Notes: generated from the sequence alone by a model not told the origin. Positions 23,934 through 32,788 are shown, counted from the stretch's first letter. The stretch: DNA of 64,000 nucleotides from Oscillospiraceae bacterium (GCA_017427265.1 JAFRTG010000021.1:310001-374000); one strand, 5' to 3'. A program made the numbers and translations.

Positions 23934-24657
23934 GTTTGCTCCCTGTACGGAAGCACAGAAAAAAGCTGTTCTGGAACGGCTTGCAGTGATCCGGCAGAAC
24001 ATTGCCGAAGCCTGCCGTGATGCAGGACGTCCGGAATCGGATGTCACGCTGATGGCAGTAACCAAGACCGTTTCTCCGGAGCTGATCAATATTGCATTCG
24101 ATGCCGGCGTGCATACGCTCGGCGAAAACCGCGTGCAGGAATTTCTCTCCAAGCGGGATGCCTACCGCCCGGATGCCGAGGTGCACTTTATCGGTCATCT
24201 GCAGACGAACAAGGTCCGGCAGATCATTGATAAGGTGAAGCTGATTCATTCGGTGGACAGTCTGCATCTTGCAGAGGAGATTGACAAGGCGGCCGCACGG
24301 CAGGGCATTGTGATGCCGGTGCTGATTGAGGTCAATATCGGCGGGGAAGCCTCCAAATCAGGCGTTTCTCCCGCGGAGCTTCCGCAGCTGCTCTCTCAGC
24401 TGCAGACGCTCTCCGGTATCCGCACGGACGGGCTGATGACCATTCCGCCCCCCATGACGGATGAAACAGAACAAAACCGTGTGTTTGCACAGATGCGGCA
24501 GCTGTACGATTCGCTGCGGCAGACTGTGCCGATGCATGTGCTTTCTATGGGCATGTCCGGCGACTATGCGGCTGCGGTCCGGAACGGATCGACGCTGGTG
24601 CGCATCGGCAGTGCCTTGTTCGGGGCGCGGTATTATCCGCCGAAGCCCGAAGGCTGA
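23923..24657 (+). CDS. yggS: PLP homeostasis protein YggS/YlmE
   Basis: 244 residues of the YggS/YlmE/PROSC family, a pyridoxal-phosphate-binding TIM-barrel protein that balances free PLP and amino acid pools. The PLP lysine is in LMAVTKTVSPELI (near residue 45). FIGHLQTNKVRQI, LIEVNIGGEASKSG and LSMGMSGDYAAAV are the other family marks. It overlaps the preceding gene by 11 bases. The position before sepF and divIVA is the conserved ylm cluster order. Confidence 0.95.
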   Translation: MASEFAPCTEAQKKAVLERLAVIRQNIAEACRDAGRPESDVTLMAVTKTVSPELINIAFDAGVHTLGENRVQEFLSKRDAYRPDAEVHFIGHLQTNKVRQIIDKVKLIHSVDSLHLAEEIDKAAARQGIVMPVLIEVNIGGEASKSGVSPAELPQLLSQLQTLSGIRTDGLMTIPPPMTDETEQNRVFAQMRQLYDSLRQTVPMHVLSMGMSGDYAAAVRNGSTLVRIGSALFGARYYPPKPEG

Positions 24658-24743
24658 TTGGATTTCAATTTACATGCAGCCGGCGTACAAGCCGGAACAT
24701 GTGCCGGAAAATACATTTCACCAGAAAGAAAAGGAGAATCCAG

Positions 24744-25283
24744 ATGAAAGTTTTTGATCAACTGCGCGATTTTTTCGCACCGCAGGAGGACGATTCCTAC
24801 GAAACTGAGCCGGTGCGCGAGTCCAGAGAACTCCGCGACCGCAGAGAATACCGTGAGCCGGTGCGTGAGCGCGAAGCAGTCAGAGAGCAGCCGGATACCT
24901 CTGCACGGGAGGTCCGTGAGCCTTCTCCGCTGCGCGAAAGCTACAGACCGGAAACGGATTATCAGGCCAAGCGCGACAATAAGGTCGTCAATATTCAGGC
25001 AACTGCACAGCTGCAGGTTGTGCTCGTCAAGCCGGAGGTTTTCACAGACGCCAAGCAGATCGCCGATCATCTGATCTCCAAAAAGACCGTTGTGCTCAAT
25101 CTGGAAACTGCTTCTGCAGAGAACAAGCGCCGGATCATCGACTTCCTTGTCGGCGTGGCCTATGCAAACGGCGGCAGCCTCAAGCCGGTCGCAAATCTGA
25201 CCTATATCATTACGCCGTATAATGTCGGCTTTATCGGCGAGGATCTTGTCAACGAACTGGAAACGAACGGCGTTATCATGTAA
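24744..25283 (+). CDS. sepF: Cell division protein SepF
   Basis: 179 residues from the ATG at 24744 with AAAGGAG before it. The N-terminal MKVFDQLRDFF is the membrane-binding amphipathic helix. An Arg/Glu-rich disordered linker follows (about 15-90) and then the SepF domain (VVNIQATAQLQVVLVKPEVF, KKTVVLNLE, NLTYIITPYNVGF). SepF binds FtsZ and anchors the Z-ring to the membrane. The linker has RE/REP repeats and is longer than in many homologues. Followed by divIVA. Confidence 0.95.
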   Translation: MKVFDQLRDFFAPQEDDSYETEPVRESRELRDRREYREPVREREAVREQPDTSAREVREPSPLRESYRPETDYQAKRDNKVVNIQATAQLQVVLVKPEVFTDAKQIADHLISKKTVVLNLETASAENKRRIIDFLVGVAYANGGSLKPVANLTYIITPYNVGFIGEDLVNELETNGVIM

Positions 25284-25335
25284 TCGCAGCAAAAACGGAT
25301 AACCGTATACAGATATCGGAAAGGAGCGCACCGCG

Positions 25336-26070
25336 ATGATTACTGCGAAGGATGTACAGAAGAAAAAGTTTGAAAAGGTCAAATTCGGATACAGCCCGGA
25401 GGAAGTCGATTCCTTCCTCGCACAGATCGAAAACGATCTGCGACTGCTGCAGCAGGATCTGGACGATTCCAACGAGAAGGTTCAGCTGCTCGCGGATAAG
25501 GTGCGGGAGTACAAAGATACAGAGGATGATTTGAAAAATGCGCTGCTGCTTGCTCAGAAGCAGGCGCGGCAGGTTGTCGAGGAAGCGCAGGCCAAGGCAG
25601 ATGCAATCGTTGCCGAAGCAAAGAATTCGGTGGATTCCGTTAAGGCACAGGCCATTCACGATTCCGAGACACAGCTCAGAAATATTACAACACAGCTTGA
25701 ACAGGAAACTGCATCGCTCGTGGATACGCGGCATCAGGTCTCTGAATTCAAGCGCGCGCTGTTCGATATGTATAAGGAGCATCTGGAACTGATTTCCCGC
25801 CTGCCGGAAACGGCTGAGGAAGTGGAGGAGTTTGTCTCCGGTGAGGACACCGCTGCGGAGACTGCGGAGGAGAACGCTGCGGAAGCTGCTCCGGCGGCAC
25901 CTGCTGCAGAGACGGCATCCGCTGAGGCGCCTGCAGCACCGGAAGTTCCCGCTGCACCGGATTCTCCCATGCCGGAGCATCCGGCATCTGAGGAGGAGGC
26001 ACAGGCCTTCGGCAGCCGGCGCGACGATGCCGGCAATGCGGCACGGCGGAGATTCAGCGAGCCTGTCTGA
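25336..26070 (+). CDS. divIVA: DivIVA family protein
   Basis: 244 residues. The N-terminal lipid-binding domain shows FEKVKFGYSPEEVDSFLAQI (about 11-31), the DivIVA signature for sensing negatively curved membrane at poles and septa. A long coiled coil follows (about 32-150). The C-terminal tail (about 165-244) is Ala/Glu/Pro-rich and low-complexity. Start ATG with GAAAGGAG. Last gene before a terminator at 26127. Confidence 0.93.
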   Translation: MITAKDVQKKKFEKVKFGYSPEEVDSFLAQIENDLRLLQQDLDDSNEKVQLLADKVREYKDTEDDLKNALLLAQKQARQVVEEAQAKADAIVAEAKNSVDSVKAQAIHDSETQLRNITTQLEQETASLVDTRHQVSEFKRALFDMYKEHLELISRLPETAEEVEEFVSGEDTAAETAEENAAEAAPAAPAAETASAEAPAAPEVPAAPDSPMPEHPASEEEAQAFGSRRDDAGNAARRRFSEPV

Positions 26071-26126
26071 TGCACGCTGCTGCGGTCACTGAAACAGCTT
26101 CCGTTTCAGTGAAGTCAACATAACAA

Positions 26127-26162
26127 AGGAACCGTGCTCTTTGCGCGGCTCCTTTTTATTTC
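26127..26162 (+). terminator. Terminator between divIVA and lspA
   Basis: AGGAACCGTGC / GCGCGGCTCCT stem with one mismatch and one T-G pair, followed by TTTTTATTTC. The T-run is just ahead of the lspA ribosome site, so lspA may be read through or have a promoter I cannot see. Confidence 0.7.
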
Positions 26163-26179
26163 GGAAAGGAGCATGGATC

Positions 26180-26815
26180 TTGCTCACGTTTATCATTGTG
26201 CTTCTGGCGATTGCCGGACTGGTCGGGCTCGATCAGGCTATCAAGCTCTGGGCAATCGCAAATCTGCAGAATCAGCCGGCGCGTCCGTTTCTGCCGCTCG
26301 GCAGCCTCGACTGGATGCACCTGAACTATGTCGAAAACAGGGGTGCAGCGTTCAGCATCATGAGCGGAAACCGCGGCTTTCTGATCGTGTTCCCGCTGGT
26401 GATGCTGGCAGTCTGTCTTTATCTGCTCCACAGATACGGCAAAACGCACCGCTGGCTTTATGCGGCGCTCCCTCTGATTGCGGCGGGCGGCATCGGCAAT
26501 CTGATTGACCGCATCTTCCGGGACGGCGCAGTCGTCGATTATCTGGATGTGCAGCTGTTCCGGTTTGCCGTGTTCAATTTTGCAGATATCTGCGTCACGG
26601 TCGGCGTGGCACTCACGGTGATCTGCGTTCTCTTTGTGGAGAAGGAAGTTCCGGATGCCAAAAAGGCCAAAAAAGCCAAACGGATGCCGTTTGCTCATAC
26701 GGTGACAGAGCTGCCGGAGGCCGGTACGCTGCCGGAAGCAGGAGAACTGCCGGAGGCCGGTGAACGGGAGATCCTGCCGGAGCTGACGGAGGATTCCGAC
26801 GATGCCGGCGCGTGA
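26180..26815 (+). CDS. lspA: Lipoprotein signal peptidase (signal peptidase II)
   Basis: About 211 residues. It is the membrane aspartyl protease that removes the signal peptide of diacylglyceryl-modified prolipoproteins. Four transmembrane helices are visible. The catalytic Asp pair is in GNLIDRIFRDGAVVDYLDV and FNFADICVTVG. I choose the TTG at 26180, eight bases after AAAGGAG; the upstream in-frame TTG at 26141 lies in the terminator. The C-terminal 45 residues are an extension beyond the usual family end, with a triple PEAG repeat (LPEAGTLPEAGELPEAGE) and an acidic tail. It overlaps the next gene by 14 bases. Confidence 0.92.
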   Translation: MLTFIIVLLAIAGLVGLDQAIKLWAIANLQNQPARPFLPLGSLDWMHLNYVENRGAAFSIMSGNRGFLIVFPLVMLAVCLYLLHRYGKTHRWLYAALPLIAAGGIGNLIDRIFRDGAVVDYLDVQLFRFAVFNFADICVTVGVALTVICVLFVEKEVPDAKKAKKAKRMPFAHTVTELPEAGTLPEAGELPEAGEREILPELTEDSDDAGA

Positions 26816-27716
26816 GCTTCAGCTTTCGGCAGCGCCGGAGGACGCCGGAACGCGGCTGGATGCATGGCTTGCCGCACAGCCGGAGCTCGGTCTGACGCGC
26901 TCTGCGGTGCAGCAGCTGCTCGAACAGGGGCATGTCATGCGGAACGGCCGTCCTGCAAAGAAGAATGAAAAGCTGCTGGCCGGGGATACTGTCCTTGTGC
27001 ACGTACCGGAGCCGCAGCTGCTTGAGGTGCTCCCGCAGGAGCTGCCGCTTGAGATCGTCTATGAGGATGATGACCTGCTGGTCGTCAACAAGCCGAAGGG
27101 CATGGTCGTGCATCCCGCGCCGGGGCATCCGGACGGGACGCTTGTCAACGCGCTGCTCTGGCACTGCGCGGGACGGCTTTCCGGCATCAACGGCGTGATC
27201 CGTCCGGGCATTGTCCACCGGATCGACCGGGATACCAGCGGGCTGCTGATTGTCGCCAAGAATGACCGCGCCCACCTTGGTCTTGCCGAGCAGATCGCGG
27301 TGCATTCCTTTACGCGGGAATATGAAGCGATTGTCTGCGGCAGACTGAAAACGGCTGCCGGAACCGTTCACGCACCGATCGGCAGAGATCCGCGTGACCG
27401 TCAGAAAATGTGCGTGATTGCGCAGAATTCCAAGGATGCTGTGACGCATTACGAGGTGCTGACGCAGTATGAAAAATATGCGCATATCCGCTGCCGGCTG
27501 GAGACCGGCCGCACGCATCAGATTCGTGTGCATATGAAATACATCGGGCATCCGGTCTACGGCGATGCGGTTTACGGCAAGGCGGAAAAGGGAATCGAGG
27601 GGCAGTGCCTCCATGCGAAAAAGATCGGCTTTCTTCATCCGGTCACGGGGGCGTATCTCGAATTTGATTCTGAATTGCCTGCATATTTTACGGAAATACT
27701 GAGAAAGCTGCGCTGA
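26802..27716 (+). CDS. rluD: RluA/RluD family pseudouridine synthase
   Basis: 304 residues. An N-terminal S4 RNA-binding domain (TRLDAWLAAQ... VQQLLEQGHVMRNG) is followed by the synthase domain with the catalytic Asp in HRIDRDTSGLLIVAKN (near residue 146) and the RLETGRTHQIRVHM motif. Enzymes of this group isomerise uridines in 23S rRNA or tRNA. The symbol is by family; the exact target is uncertain. lspA followed by rluD is a common order in Firmicutes. Confidence 0.92.
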   Translation: MPARELQLSAAPEDAGTRLDAWLAAQPELGLTRSAVQQLLEQGHVMRNGRPAKKNEKLLAGDTVLVHVPEPQLLEVLPQELPLEIVYEDDDLLVVNKPKGMVVHPAPGHPDGTLVNALLWHCAGRLSGINGVIRPGIVHRIDRDTSGLLIVAKNDRAHLGLAEQIAVHSFTREYEAIVCGRLKTAAGTVHAPIGRDPRDRQKMCVIAQNSKDAVTHYEVLTQYEKYAHIRCRLETGRTHQIRVHMKYIGHPVYGDAVYGKAEKGIEGQCLHAKKIGFLHPVTGAYLEFDSELPAYFTEILRKLR

Positions 27717-27740
27717 AACCGGCGCACGGGGAGTTGACAG

Positions 27741-28238
27741 ATGCATTTTACGTATTGCCCGGACTGCGGGACGAAGGCTGTCCTGCGCCGGATGGGAGAT
27801 GACGGCGAAGTTCCGTATTGCGAAGCCTGTCAAAAGCCGCTGTTTGATATGTTCAGTACATGCGTGCTTTCGGTTGTGCGGAACCCGGCAGGGGAGATCG
27901 CGCTGATCCGGCAGAGCTACGGGCAGCAGGAGACCTTTGTCGGTGTTGCGGGCTATATGAAGCCCGGCGAAACCGCAGAGCAGGCGGCGCTGCGCGAGAT
28001 CACAGAGGAGATCGGCCTTGCAGCGGAGCGGCTTTGCTTTCTGTTCAGCGCATGGCACGAAAAGCGCGGTCAGCTGATGCTCTGCTTCTGCGCAGAGACG
28101 AAGCAGACAGCCTTCACGCTCTCGGAGGAGGTCTCTGAGGCAAGGTGGTTTTCACCGCAGGATGCGGAGAAAGCTGTCCGCCGTGGGAGTATCATTGAAC
28201 GTGTGGTGCGAACAGCTGTTTCTGTTAAGAAAACCTGA
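27741..28238 (+). CDS. Nudix hydrolase with zinc ribbon, NudC-like
   Basis: 165 residues. It opens with a zinc ribbon (CPDCGT at 6-11 and CEAC at about 31-34), then a Nudix domain with the full box GYMKPGETAEQAALREITEEIG. Zinc ribbon plus Nudix is the C-terminal architecture of NAD pyrophosphatase NudC, but the N-terminal domain of that enzyme is missing. It is thus a short relative that may act on NADH-type or other nucleoside diphosphate substrates. Confidence 0.88.
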   Translation: MHFTYCPDCGTKAVLRRMGDDGEVPYCEACQKPLFDMFSTCVLSVVRNPAGEIALIRQSYGQQETFVGVAGYMKPGETAEQAALREITEEIGLAAERLCFLFSAWHEKRGQLMLCFCAETKQTAFTLSEEVSEARWFSPQDAEKAVRRGSIIERVVRTAVSVKKT

Positions 28239-28254
28239 AATTCGGGAAAAAGAC

Positions 28255-28283
28255 TTGAAAAAACAGCAGGAATTTGCTATAAT
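28255..28283 (+). promoter_or_regulatory. Promoter of the pssA-psd pair
   Basis: TTGAAA (28255-28260), 17 bases, TATAAT (28278-28283), about 60 bases before pssA. Confidence 0.8.
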
Positions 28284-28342
28284 AAGAAAATGGAGAGAAA
28301 CCAAGCCATAAGGGCACTCGGTAACAAAGGGATGAAACAGAA

Positions 28343-28969
28343 ATGATCGGCTATTACAGCTATACAGTTATATTGACGTATCTGGGGTTTGTCTGCGGTT
28401 CAGTCGGGCTTTATTTTGCGGCGCACGGCAATACCAATGCAGCGATTATTATGCTGATGCTTGCGGGCTTTTGCGATATGTTTGACGGAAAGGTTGCAAA
28501 GACCAAAAAGAACCGTACCCCGGAGGAATGCCGCTTCGGCATTCAGATTGATTCGCTTTCCGATATGGTCTGCTTCGGACTGCTTCCGCCGGTGATTGCA
28601 TACAGCGCCGGGCTGCAGCGTCCGATCCATATCGCCGTTTACAGCTGCTTCAGTCTGGCGGCGCTGATCCGCCTCGCATATTTCAATGTCACGGAGGAGG
28701 AGCGCCAGCAGGTCACAACCGAGCGCCGGAAGGTCTATGAGGGACTGCCGGTTACGTCGGTGGCGCTGCTGATTCCGGTGCTGTTCGCATTCCGCAGAGA
28801 CCTGGGCGGCTATTTTTCACTGACTGCAACAATCGTCTATGCCGTGATTGCATGTGCATTCATTACGCGCTTTACGCTGAAAAAGCCGGGCATGCGCGTG
28901 ATGCTGCTCTTTATTGTGATCGGCGTGCTGGAGCTGCTTTTGCTGATCTACAAGCACCTCCACCGCTGA
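28343..28969 (+). CDS. pssA: CDP-diacylglycerol-serine O-phosphatidyltransferase
   Basis: 208 residues, polytopic. The CDP-alcohol phosphotransferase motif is present in expanded form: CDMFDGKVAKTKKNRTPEE, then FGIQIDSLSDMVCFG, supplying the metal-binding Asp residues. It makes phosphatidylserine from CDP-diacylglycerol and serine at the membrane. The gene 34 bases downstream encodes the decarboxylase, so together they make phosphatidylethanolamine. A polar insertion between the first and second halves of the motif is usual for the Gram-positive PssA type. Confidence 0.93.
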   Translation: MIGYYSYTVILTYLGFVCGSVGLYFAAHGNTNAAIIMLMLAGFCDMFDGKVAKTKKNRTPEECRFGIQIDSLSDMVCFGLLPPVIAYSAGLQRPIHIAVYSCFSLAALIRLAYFNVTEEERQQVTTERRKVYEGLPVTSVALLIPVLFAFRRDLGGYFSLTATIVYAVIACAFITRFTLKKPGMRVMLLFIVIGVLELLLLIYKHLHR

Positions 28970-29003
28970 ACGGCTTACAATGAAACATGAAGGAGGGATC
29001 CGT

Positions 29004-29915
29004 ATGTCGGAACCGATGGAAGCAGCACTCGGAAAGGGTGTACAGATTTGCGACCGTGAGGGGAATCCGGCTGCGGATTCCTGTGCTTCTCAGGGGAAGC
29101 TGCTCGGCCTGCTTTACGGCACGGCTCCCGGACGCGCGGCGCTCAAGGTTCTGACGAAGCCGGCCGTCTCCAAGGCAGCGGGCTATGCGCTGGAGCATCC
29201 GCTCTCGACCGTTGCAATTCCGCCGTTTGTCATGAAGAAGCACATCAAAATGAGTGACTACGCGGAGGACAAGTTCCGCAGCTTCAATGCGTTCTTTACA
29301 CGGCCGGTCAAGCCGGAGGCCAGACCCGTTGACCGCAGGCCGGAGGCGCTCATCAGTCCGTGCGATGCCAAGCTGACCGTCGTTCCCGTGACGGATGATC
29401 TGCATTTCCGGATCAAGGGCGCGGAATACAGTCTGGCGGCCTTCCTCGGCTGCAAGCATCTTGCGGCGCACTATCAGGGCGGTCAGCTGCTGATCTTCCG
29501 CCTGACGCCGGACGATTACCACCGCTACTGCTACCCGGATGACTGCCGGATCGGCAAGACGCGCTGCATTCCCGGCGAGCTGCATACGGTCAATCCCGTT
29601 GCCGCGGAGCACGACGTCAAGGTCTATCACCGGAATACGCGGACCATCACAATGCTGACGACGGCGCACTTCGGGCATTTGCTGCAGATTGAGGTCGGTG
29701 CGATGCTCGTCGGCAAGATTGTCAATCACCCGCACGGCGAGACCGTTTCGCGCGGCATTGAAAAGGGCTATTTTGAGTTCGGCGGCTCGACGATCGTTCT
29801 GGTGCTCGAACAGAATGCCGCGGAGATCGACCCGCAGATTTTGAAAAATACGGAAAACGGCGCAGAAACGATCGTGCGGTACGGCTCCCGGATCGGAACT
29901 GCGTGCCGCCGCTGA
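29004..29915 (+). CDS. psd: Phosphatidylserine decarboxylase proenzyme
   Basis: 303 residues from the ATG at 29004, which has AAGGAGG before it. Psd cleaves itself at a Gly-Ser bond to make the pyruvoyl group; here the site reads YFEFGGSTIVLVLEQ near residue 260, the GGST form. DYAEDKFRSFNAFFTRPVKP and the HHxxxP-like DYHRYCYPDDC segments are typical of the soluble-loop family. It acts on the product of pssA. Confidence 0.94.
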   Translation: MSEPMEAALGKGVQICDREGNPAADSCASQGKLLGLLYGTAPGRAALKVLTKPAVSKAAGYALEHPLSTVAIPPFVMKKHIKMSDYAEDKFRSFNAFFTRPVKPEARPVDRRPEALISPCDAKLTVVPVTDDLHFRIKGAEYSLAAFLGCKHLAAHYQGGQLLIFRLTPDDYHRYCYPDDCRIGKTRCIPGELHTVNPVAAEHDVKVYHRNTRTITMLTTAHFGHLLQIEVGAMLVGKIVNHPHGETVSRGIEKGYFEFGGSTIVLVLEQNAAEIDPQILKNTENGAETIVRYGSRIGTACRR

Positions 29916-29970
29916 GATATGTTCTGCCGTGCGATTCGACGCAAAATTTGTGCAAAATGCTGAAAATGAC

Positions 29971-30008
29971 CGCATCCGACAAAAATGATTGTCGGATGCG
30001 CATTTTTG
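29971..30008 (+). terminator. Terminator after psd
   Basis: CGCATCCGAC / GTCGGATGCG perfect 10-bp stem (29971-30000) with a 10-base loop, followed by CATTTTTG. Confidence 0.85.
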
Positions 30009-30017
30009 TGGTAAAAT
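29989..30017 (+). promoter_or_regulatory. Promoter of mreB overlapping the psd terminator
   Basis: TTGTCG (29989-29994), 17 bases, TAAAAT (30012-30017). The -35 box is part of the terminator's 3' arm. Confidence 0.55.
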
Positions 30018-30076
30018 AAAGAGTGGAGAATTCTCCGCAAACATGACAAGGAACAAAAGAAATAAAGGAGCAAAGC

Positions 30077-31093
30077 ATGTTTACCAGATATATCGGGATT
30101 GATCTGGGTACGGCCAATACCCTGATCTATGCACGCGGGAAGGGCATCATTATGCGGGAGCCCTCGGTCGTGGCGGTCAATACCAGAACCGATCAGGCCT
30201 GCTCGGTCGGCAGAGAGGCAAAGGACATCATCGGCAGAACCCCCGGCTCCATTATTGCCGTGCATCCACTCAAGGACGGCGTCATTGCCGATTTTGATAT
30301 TGCTGCAACCATGCTGCAGGAGCTGATTAAAAAATCCCTGAAGGGCACTCTTTTTACCAAGGCGCGCGTGATTATCTGCATTCCGTCCGGCGTCACCGCC
30401 GTGGAGCGCCGTGCCGTGAAGGAGGCCGCGGAAAAGGCCGGCGCCAGACCGGTTCAGCTTGTTGCGGAGCCGCTTGCAGCCGCACTCGGTGCGGGTCTGC
30501 CCATCATGGAGCCGACCGGTACGATGATTGTCGATATCGGCGGCGGCACCAGCGAGATCGCCGTGATTTCGCTCGGCGGCATTGTCTCTTACCGCTCTGT
30601 GCGGACAGCCGGAGATGCGTTTGATCTTGCGATTGTCAATTATATCCGGAAGAAATACAGTCTGCTCATCGGTGAGCGCACGGCAGAGGCCGTCAAGATC
30701 GGCATCGGCTCGGCGTTCCCGGAGGCGACCGTCAGCGAGATGGAGGTGCGCGGCAGAAACCTGCTCAACGGCCTGCCGGAGAATATCACAATCTCGTCCG
30801 ATGAGGTGCGCGATGCGCTCTATGAGCCGCTGTGCGACGTCATGGACGCAATCCGCGAAACACTTGCACATACGCCGCCGGAGCTTTCCGCGGACGTCAT
30901 TGAGCAGGGCATTACGCTGACGGGCGGCGGCGCGCTGCTGCACGGTATGGATAAGCTCATCAACCGCGAAACCGGTATGCCGGTTTATGTTGCGGAATAT
31001 CCGCTGGACTGCGTGGCCGAGGGTACCGGCAAGATTCTGGAAAATCTTGACGAGTACGAGGAGCTTCTGACCGAAGAGATTAAGTATTACTGA
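30077..31093 (+). CDS. mreB: Rod-shape determining protein MreB/Mbl
   Basis: 338 residues of the bacterial actin family, which guides lateral wall synthesis beneath the membrane. Phosphate 1 loop IGIDLGTANTLIYARGKG (near 6), phosphate 2 VDIGGGTSEIAVIS (near 155), and the adenosine loop LTGGGALLHGMDKLI (near 287) are intact. No mreC, mreD or rodA follows; it is a single-gene unit, as often seen for mbl-type copies. Good AAGGAG site. Confidence 0.93.
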   Translation: MFTRYIGIDLGTANTLIYARGKGIIMREPSVVAVNTRTDQACSVGREAKDIIGRTPGSIIAVHPLKDGVIADFDIAATMLQELIKKSLKGTLFTKARVIICIPSGVTAVERRAVKEAAEKAGARPVQLVAEPLAAALGAGLPIMEPTGTMIVDIGGGTSEIAVISLGGIVSYRSVRTAGDAFDLAIVNYIRKKYSLLIGERTAEAVKIGIGSAFPEATVSEMEVRGRNLLNGLPENITISSDEVRDALYEPLCDVMDAIRETLAHTPPELSADVIEQGITLTGGGALLHGMDKLINRETGMPVYVAEYPLDCVAEGTGKILENLDEYEELLTEEIKYY

Positions 31094-31130
31094 GGCGGCA
31101 GTGCTTTGCGTGTTATAATCAATCTGTGAA

Positions 31131-31158
31131 AAAGCGCCGCAGCTGCGGCGCTTTCCGT
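31131..31158 (+). terminator. Terminator after mreB
   Basis: A perfect 24-base palindrome, AAAGCGCCGCAG / CTGCGGCGCTTT, followed by CCGTTTG. The T-run is weak. Confidence 0.6.
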
Positions 31159-31456
31159 TTGTTGTAATTAGAAAAAGGTATCCGCTGCGCGTTCGGAATG
31201 GGGGCCTCTATCGCAGGCGCCCAAGCCCGCCGAGCTCTTGAACGCAGGGGAGTTTCGCTCACTGCGGTGAGCGACGAGGGCGCTTGCCCACTCCGCTATG
31301 AGTTTGCAAGCAAACTCACCCCGACCCGCGAGCTTTTTGAAATAAGCTCGACCAAAAACTTTAATTTTGGATCACAGAAGGTTTATAGACAAAATGAAAG
31401 ACGCTGATTGTTGTAATCAGCGCCTTTTTTGATATGCTTTTGCGTTCCCGGCCGGT
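31155..31456. repeat. Intergenic hairpin-rich repeat, copy A (core 31250-31370) plus terminator
   Basis: About 300 bases without a gene. The core at 31250-31370 shares three modules with 62240-62330: AGTTTCGC followed by a TGCGG hairpin; an AGGGCxCTxGCCC hairpin; and AGCTTTTTG...AAGCTxGACC running into CAAAAACTTTA. An additional short hairpin lies at GAGTTTGCAAGCAAACTC. The region ends in a terminator (31402-31430). No ribosome site or plausible protein is seen. Confidence 0.7.
31402..31430. terminator. Terminator hairpin before the ABC operon end
   Basis: CGCTGATT / AATCAGCG stem with a GTTGT loop, followed by CCTTTTTTG on the plus strand. It lies between mreB and the converging ABC transporter operon. 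Confidence 0.75.
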
Positions 31457-32773
31457 TTACTCGTAACGGAGTGCGTCGATCGGGTTCAGGTTTGCTGCCT
31501 TGATGGACGGAATCAGACCAAAGACGATACCGACGCCCATCGAGAATACAACAGAGATTACAATCGCAGAGGTCGAAATTGCGACCGGAACTTCCGCGAT
31601 GTTTGCGACGACATGCGCCAGTCCGATACCGCTCAGAACACCGATCAGACCGCCGATGCTGGTCAGAACGGAGGCTTCCGTCAGGAACTGCGCGAGAATT
31701 CTGCGTCTGCGGGCGCCCAGCGCTTTCTTCAGACCGATTTCTCTGGTACGCTCTGTGACGGACACCAGCATGATGTTCATAACACCGATACCGCCGACAA
31801 GCAGCGAGATGCTTGCGATCCAGATCAGCATCTGGTTTGTGGACTGCGAGAGATCCTGCATTGCCTTGGCCTGCTCCAGAAGGCTCTCACTCTTGTATTC
31901 AACCTTGGTGAGCGAGAGATCCATAGAGGCCTCTTCCGCGCCTTCCTCGTTCTCTTCCTGCTGCGGTGCGGATACGCTGCGGATGTTTTCGTTCAGGATA
32001 TCGGCAGCCTTTTTGCCGGCTGTCGTCATGCTGTCCGTATCCGTTGCCTGAATGATGCAGTGCTGCGGTTCATCGTACTGGAAGCAGATGCTCCAGTCCT
32101 CGGTCGGGATAAAGACCTTTCCGCCCTGATTTGCGCTGTTGAAGGTATAATACTCATCAACCGTATTGATTACCGGTTCAAAGCCGGAACGCTTCGCCAC
32201 AACGCCGATGACCGTGAACGGTTCGCCGGCGATATCCAGAATCTTGCCGATCGGCTCCTCGCCGTCAAAAACGGAGCGCGCAACGCTCTCCTCAATGAGT
32301 GCGACCTTGGAGAAATCCTTATACTGCTTTTCTGAGAAGCCGGCTCCTTTTGAGACCTCATAGCCTTCTGCTTCCAGATAATCCTCGTCGATGCCGAGCA
32401 GCGCAATGCCTTCGAGCATCTTGTTGCGATAGAAGAAGTTCTCGGTGTATTCGCGCATCCGGTAGAGCGAACAGCGCTTGACTTCCGGAATGTTCTTGAT
32501 GCGTTCCTTGTATTCCTTGGAAATGACGCGGACCGTATCCGGAACGGGGGTGTAGTTGAACTGAATCGGATAATCGCCCTGCATCAGGCGGATCTGAACC
32601 GTGTTGTTGCCGGCGCCGATCAGATTCTTCTTGATGGTTTCCTTGGTACCCTCGATGATCGAGACGATCGCAATGATTGCCGCGATACCGATGATAATAC
32701 CGAGCATCGTCAGAAACGACCGGATCTTGTGGGATAAGATGCCCTGCAGTGAGAGCCTGATATTTTCAAACAT
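31457..32773 (-). CDS. MacB-type ABC transporter permease
   Basis: 438 residues. Topology is that of the MacB/FtsX family: one helix near the N-terminus (about 20-42, FLTMLGIIIGIAAIIAIVSI), a large extracytoplasmic domain (about 45-315), then three C-terminal helices (about 318-430). Signature stretches are RSFLTMLGIIIGI, VGGIGVMNIMLVSVTERTREIG, KALGARRRRILAQFL and an AANLNPIDALRYE end. It acts with the ATPase at 34537. Last gene of the four-gene minus-strand operon. Confidence 0.93.
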   Translation of the reverse strand: MFENIRLSLQGILSHKIRSFLTMLGIIIGIAAIIAIVSIIEGTKETIKKNLIGAGNNTVQIRLMQGDYPIQFNYTPVPDTVRVISKEYKERIKNIPEVKRCSLYRMREYTENFFYRNKMLEGIALLGIDEDYLEAEGYEVSKGAGFSEKQYKDFSKVALIEESVARSVFDGEEPIGKILDIAGEPFTVIGVVAKRSGFEPVINTVDEYYTFNSANQGGKVFIPTEDWSICFQYDEPQHCIIQATDTDSMTTAGKKAADILNENIRSVSAPQQEENEEGAEEASMDLSLTKVEYKSESLLEQAKAMQDLSQSTNQMLIWIASISLLVGGIGVMNIMLVSVTERTREIGLKKALGARRRRILAQFLTEASVLTSIGGLIGVLSGIGLAHVVANIAEVPVAISTSAIVISVVFSMGVGIVFGLIPSIKAANLNPIDALRYE

Positions 32774-32788
32774 GTTCTGCTACTCCAA

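Noticed and set aside
26088-26110. ACTGAAAC/GTTTCAGT palindrome as terminator of divIVA
   Set aside because: No T-run follows; the hairpin at 26127 with TTTTT is the better terminator.
31198-31407. 69-codon open frame in the intergenic repeat
   Set aside because: It lies inside the dispersed hairpin repeat, lacks a ribosome site and has no conserved counterpart in copy B.
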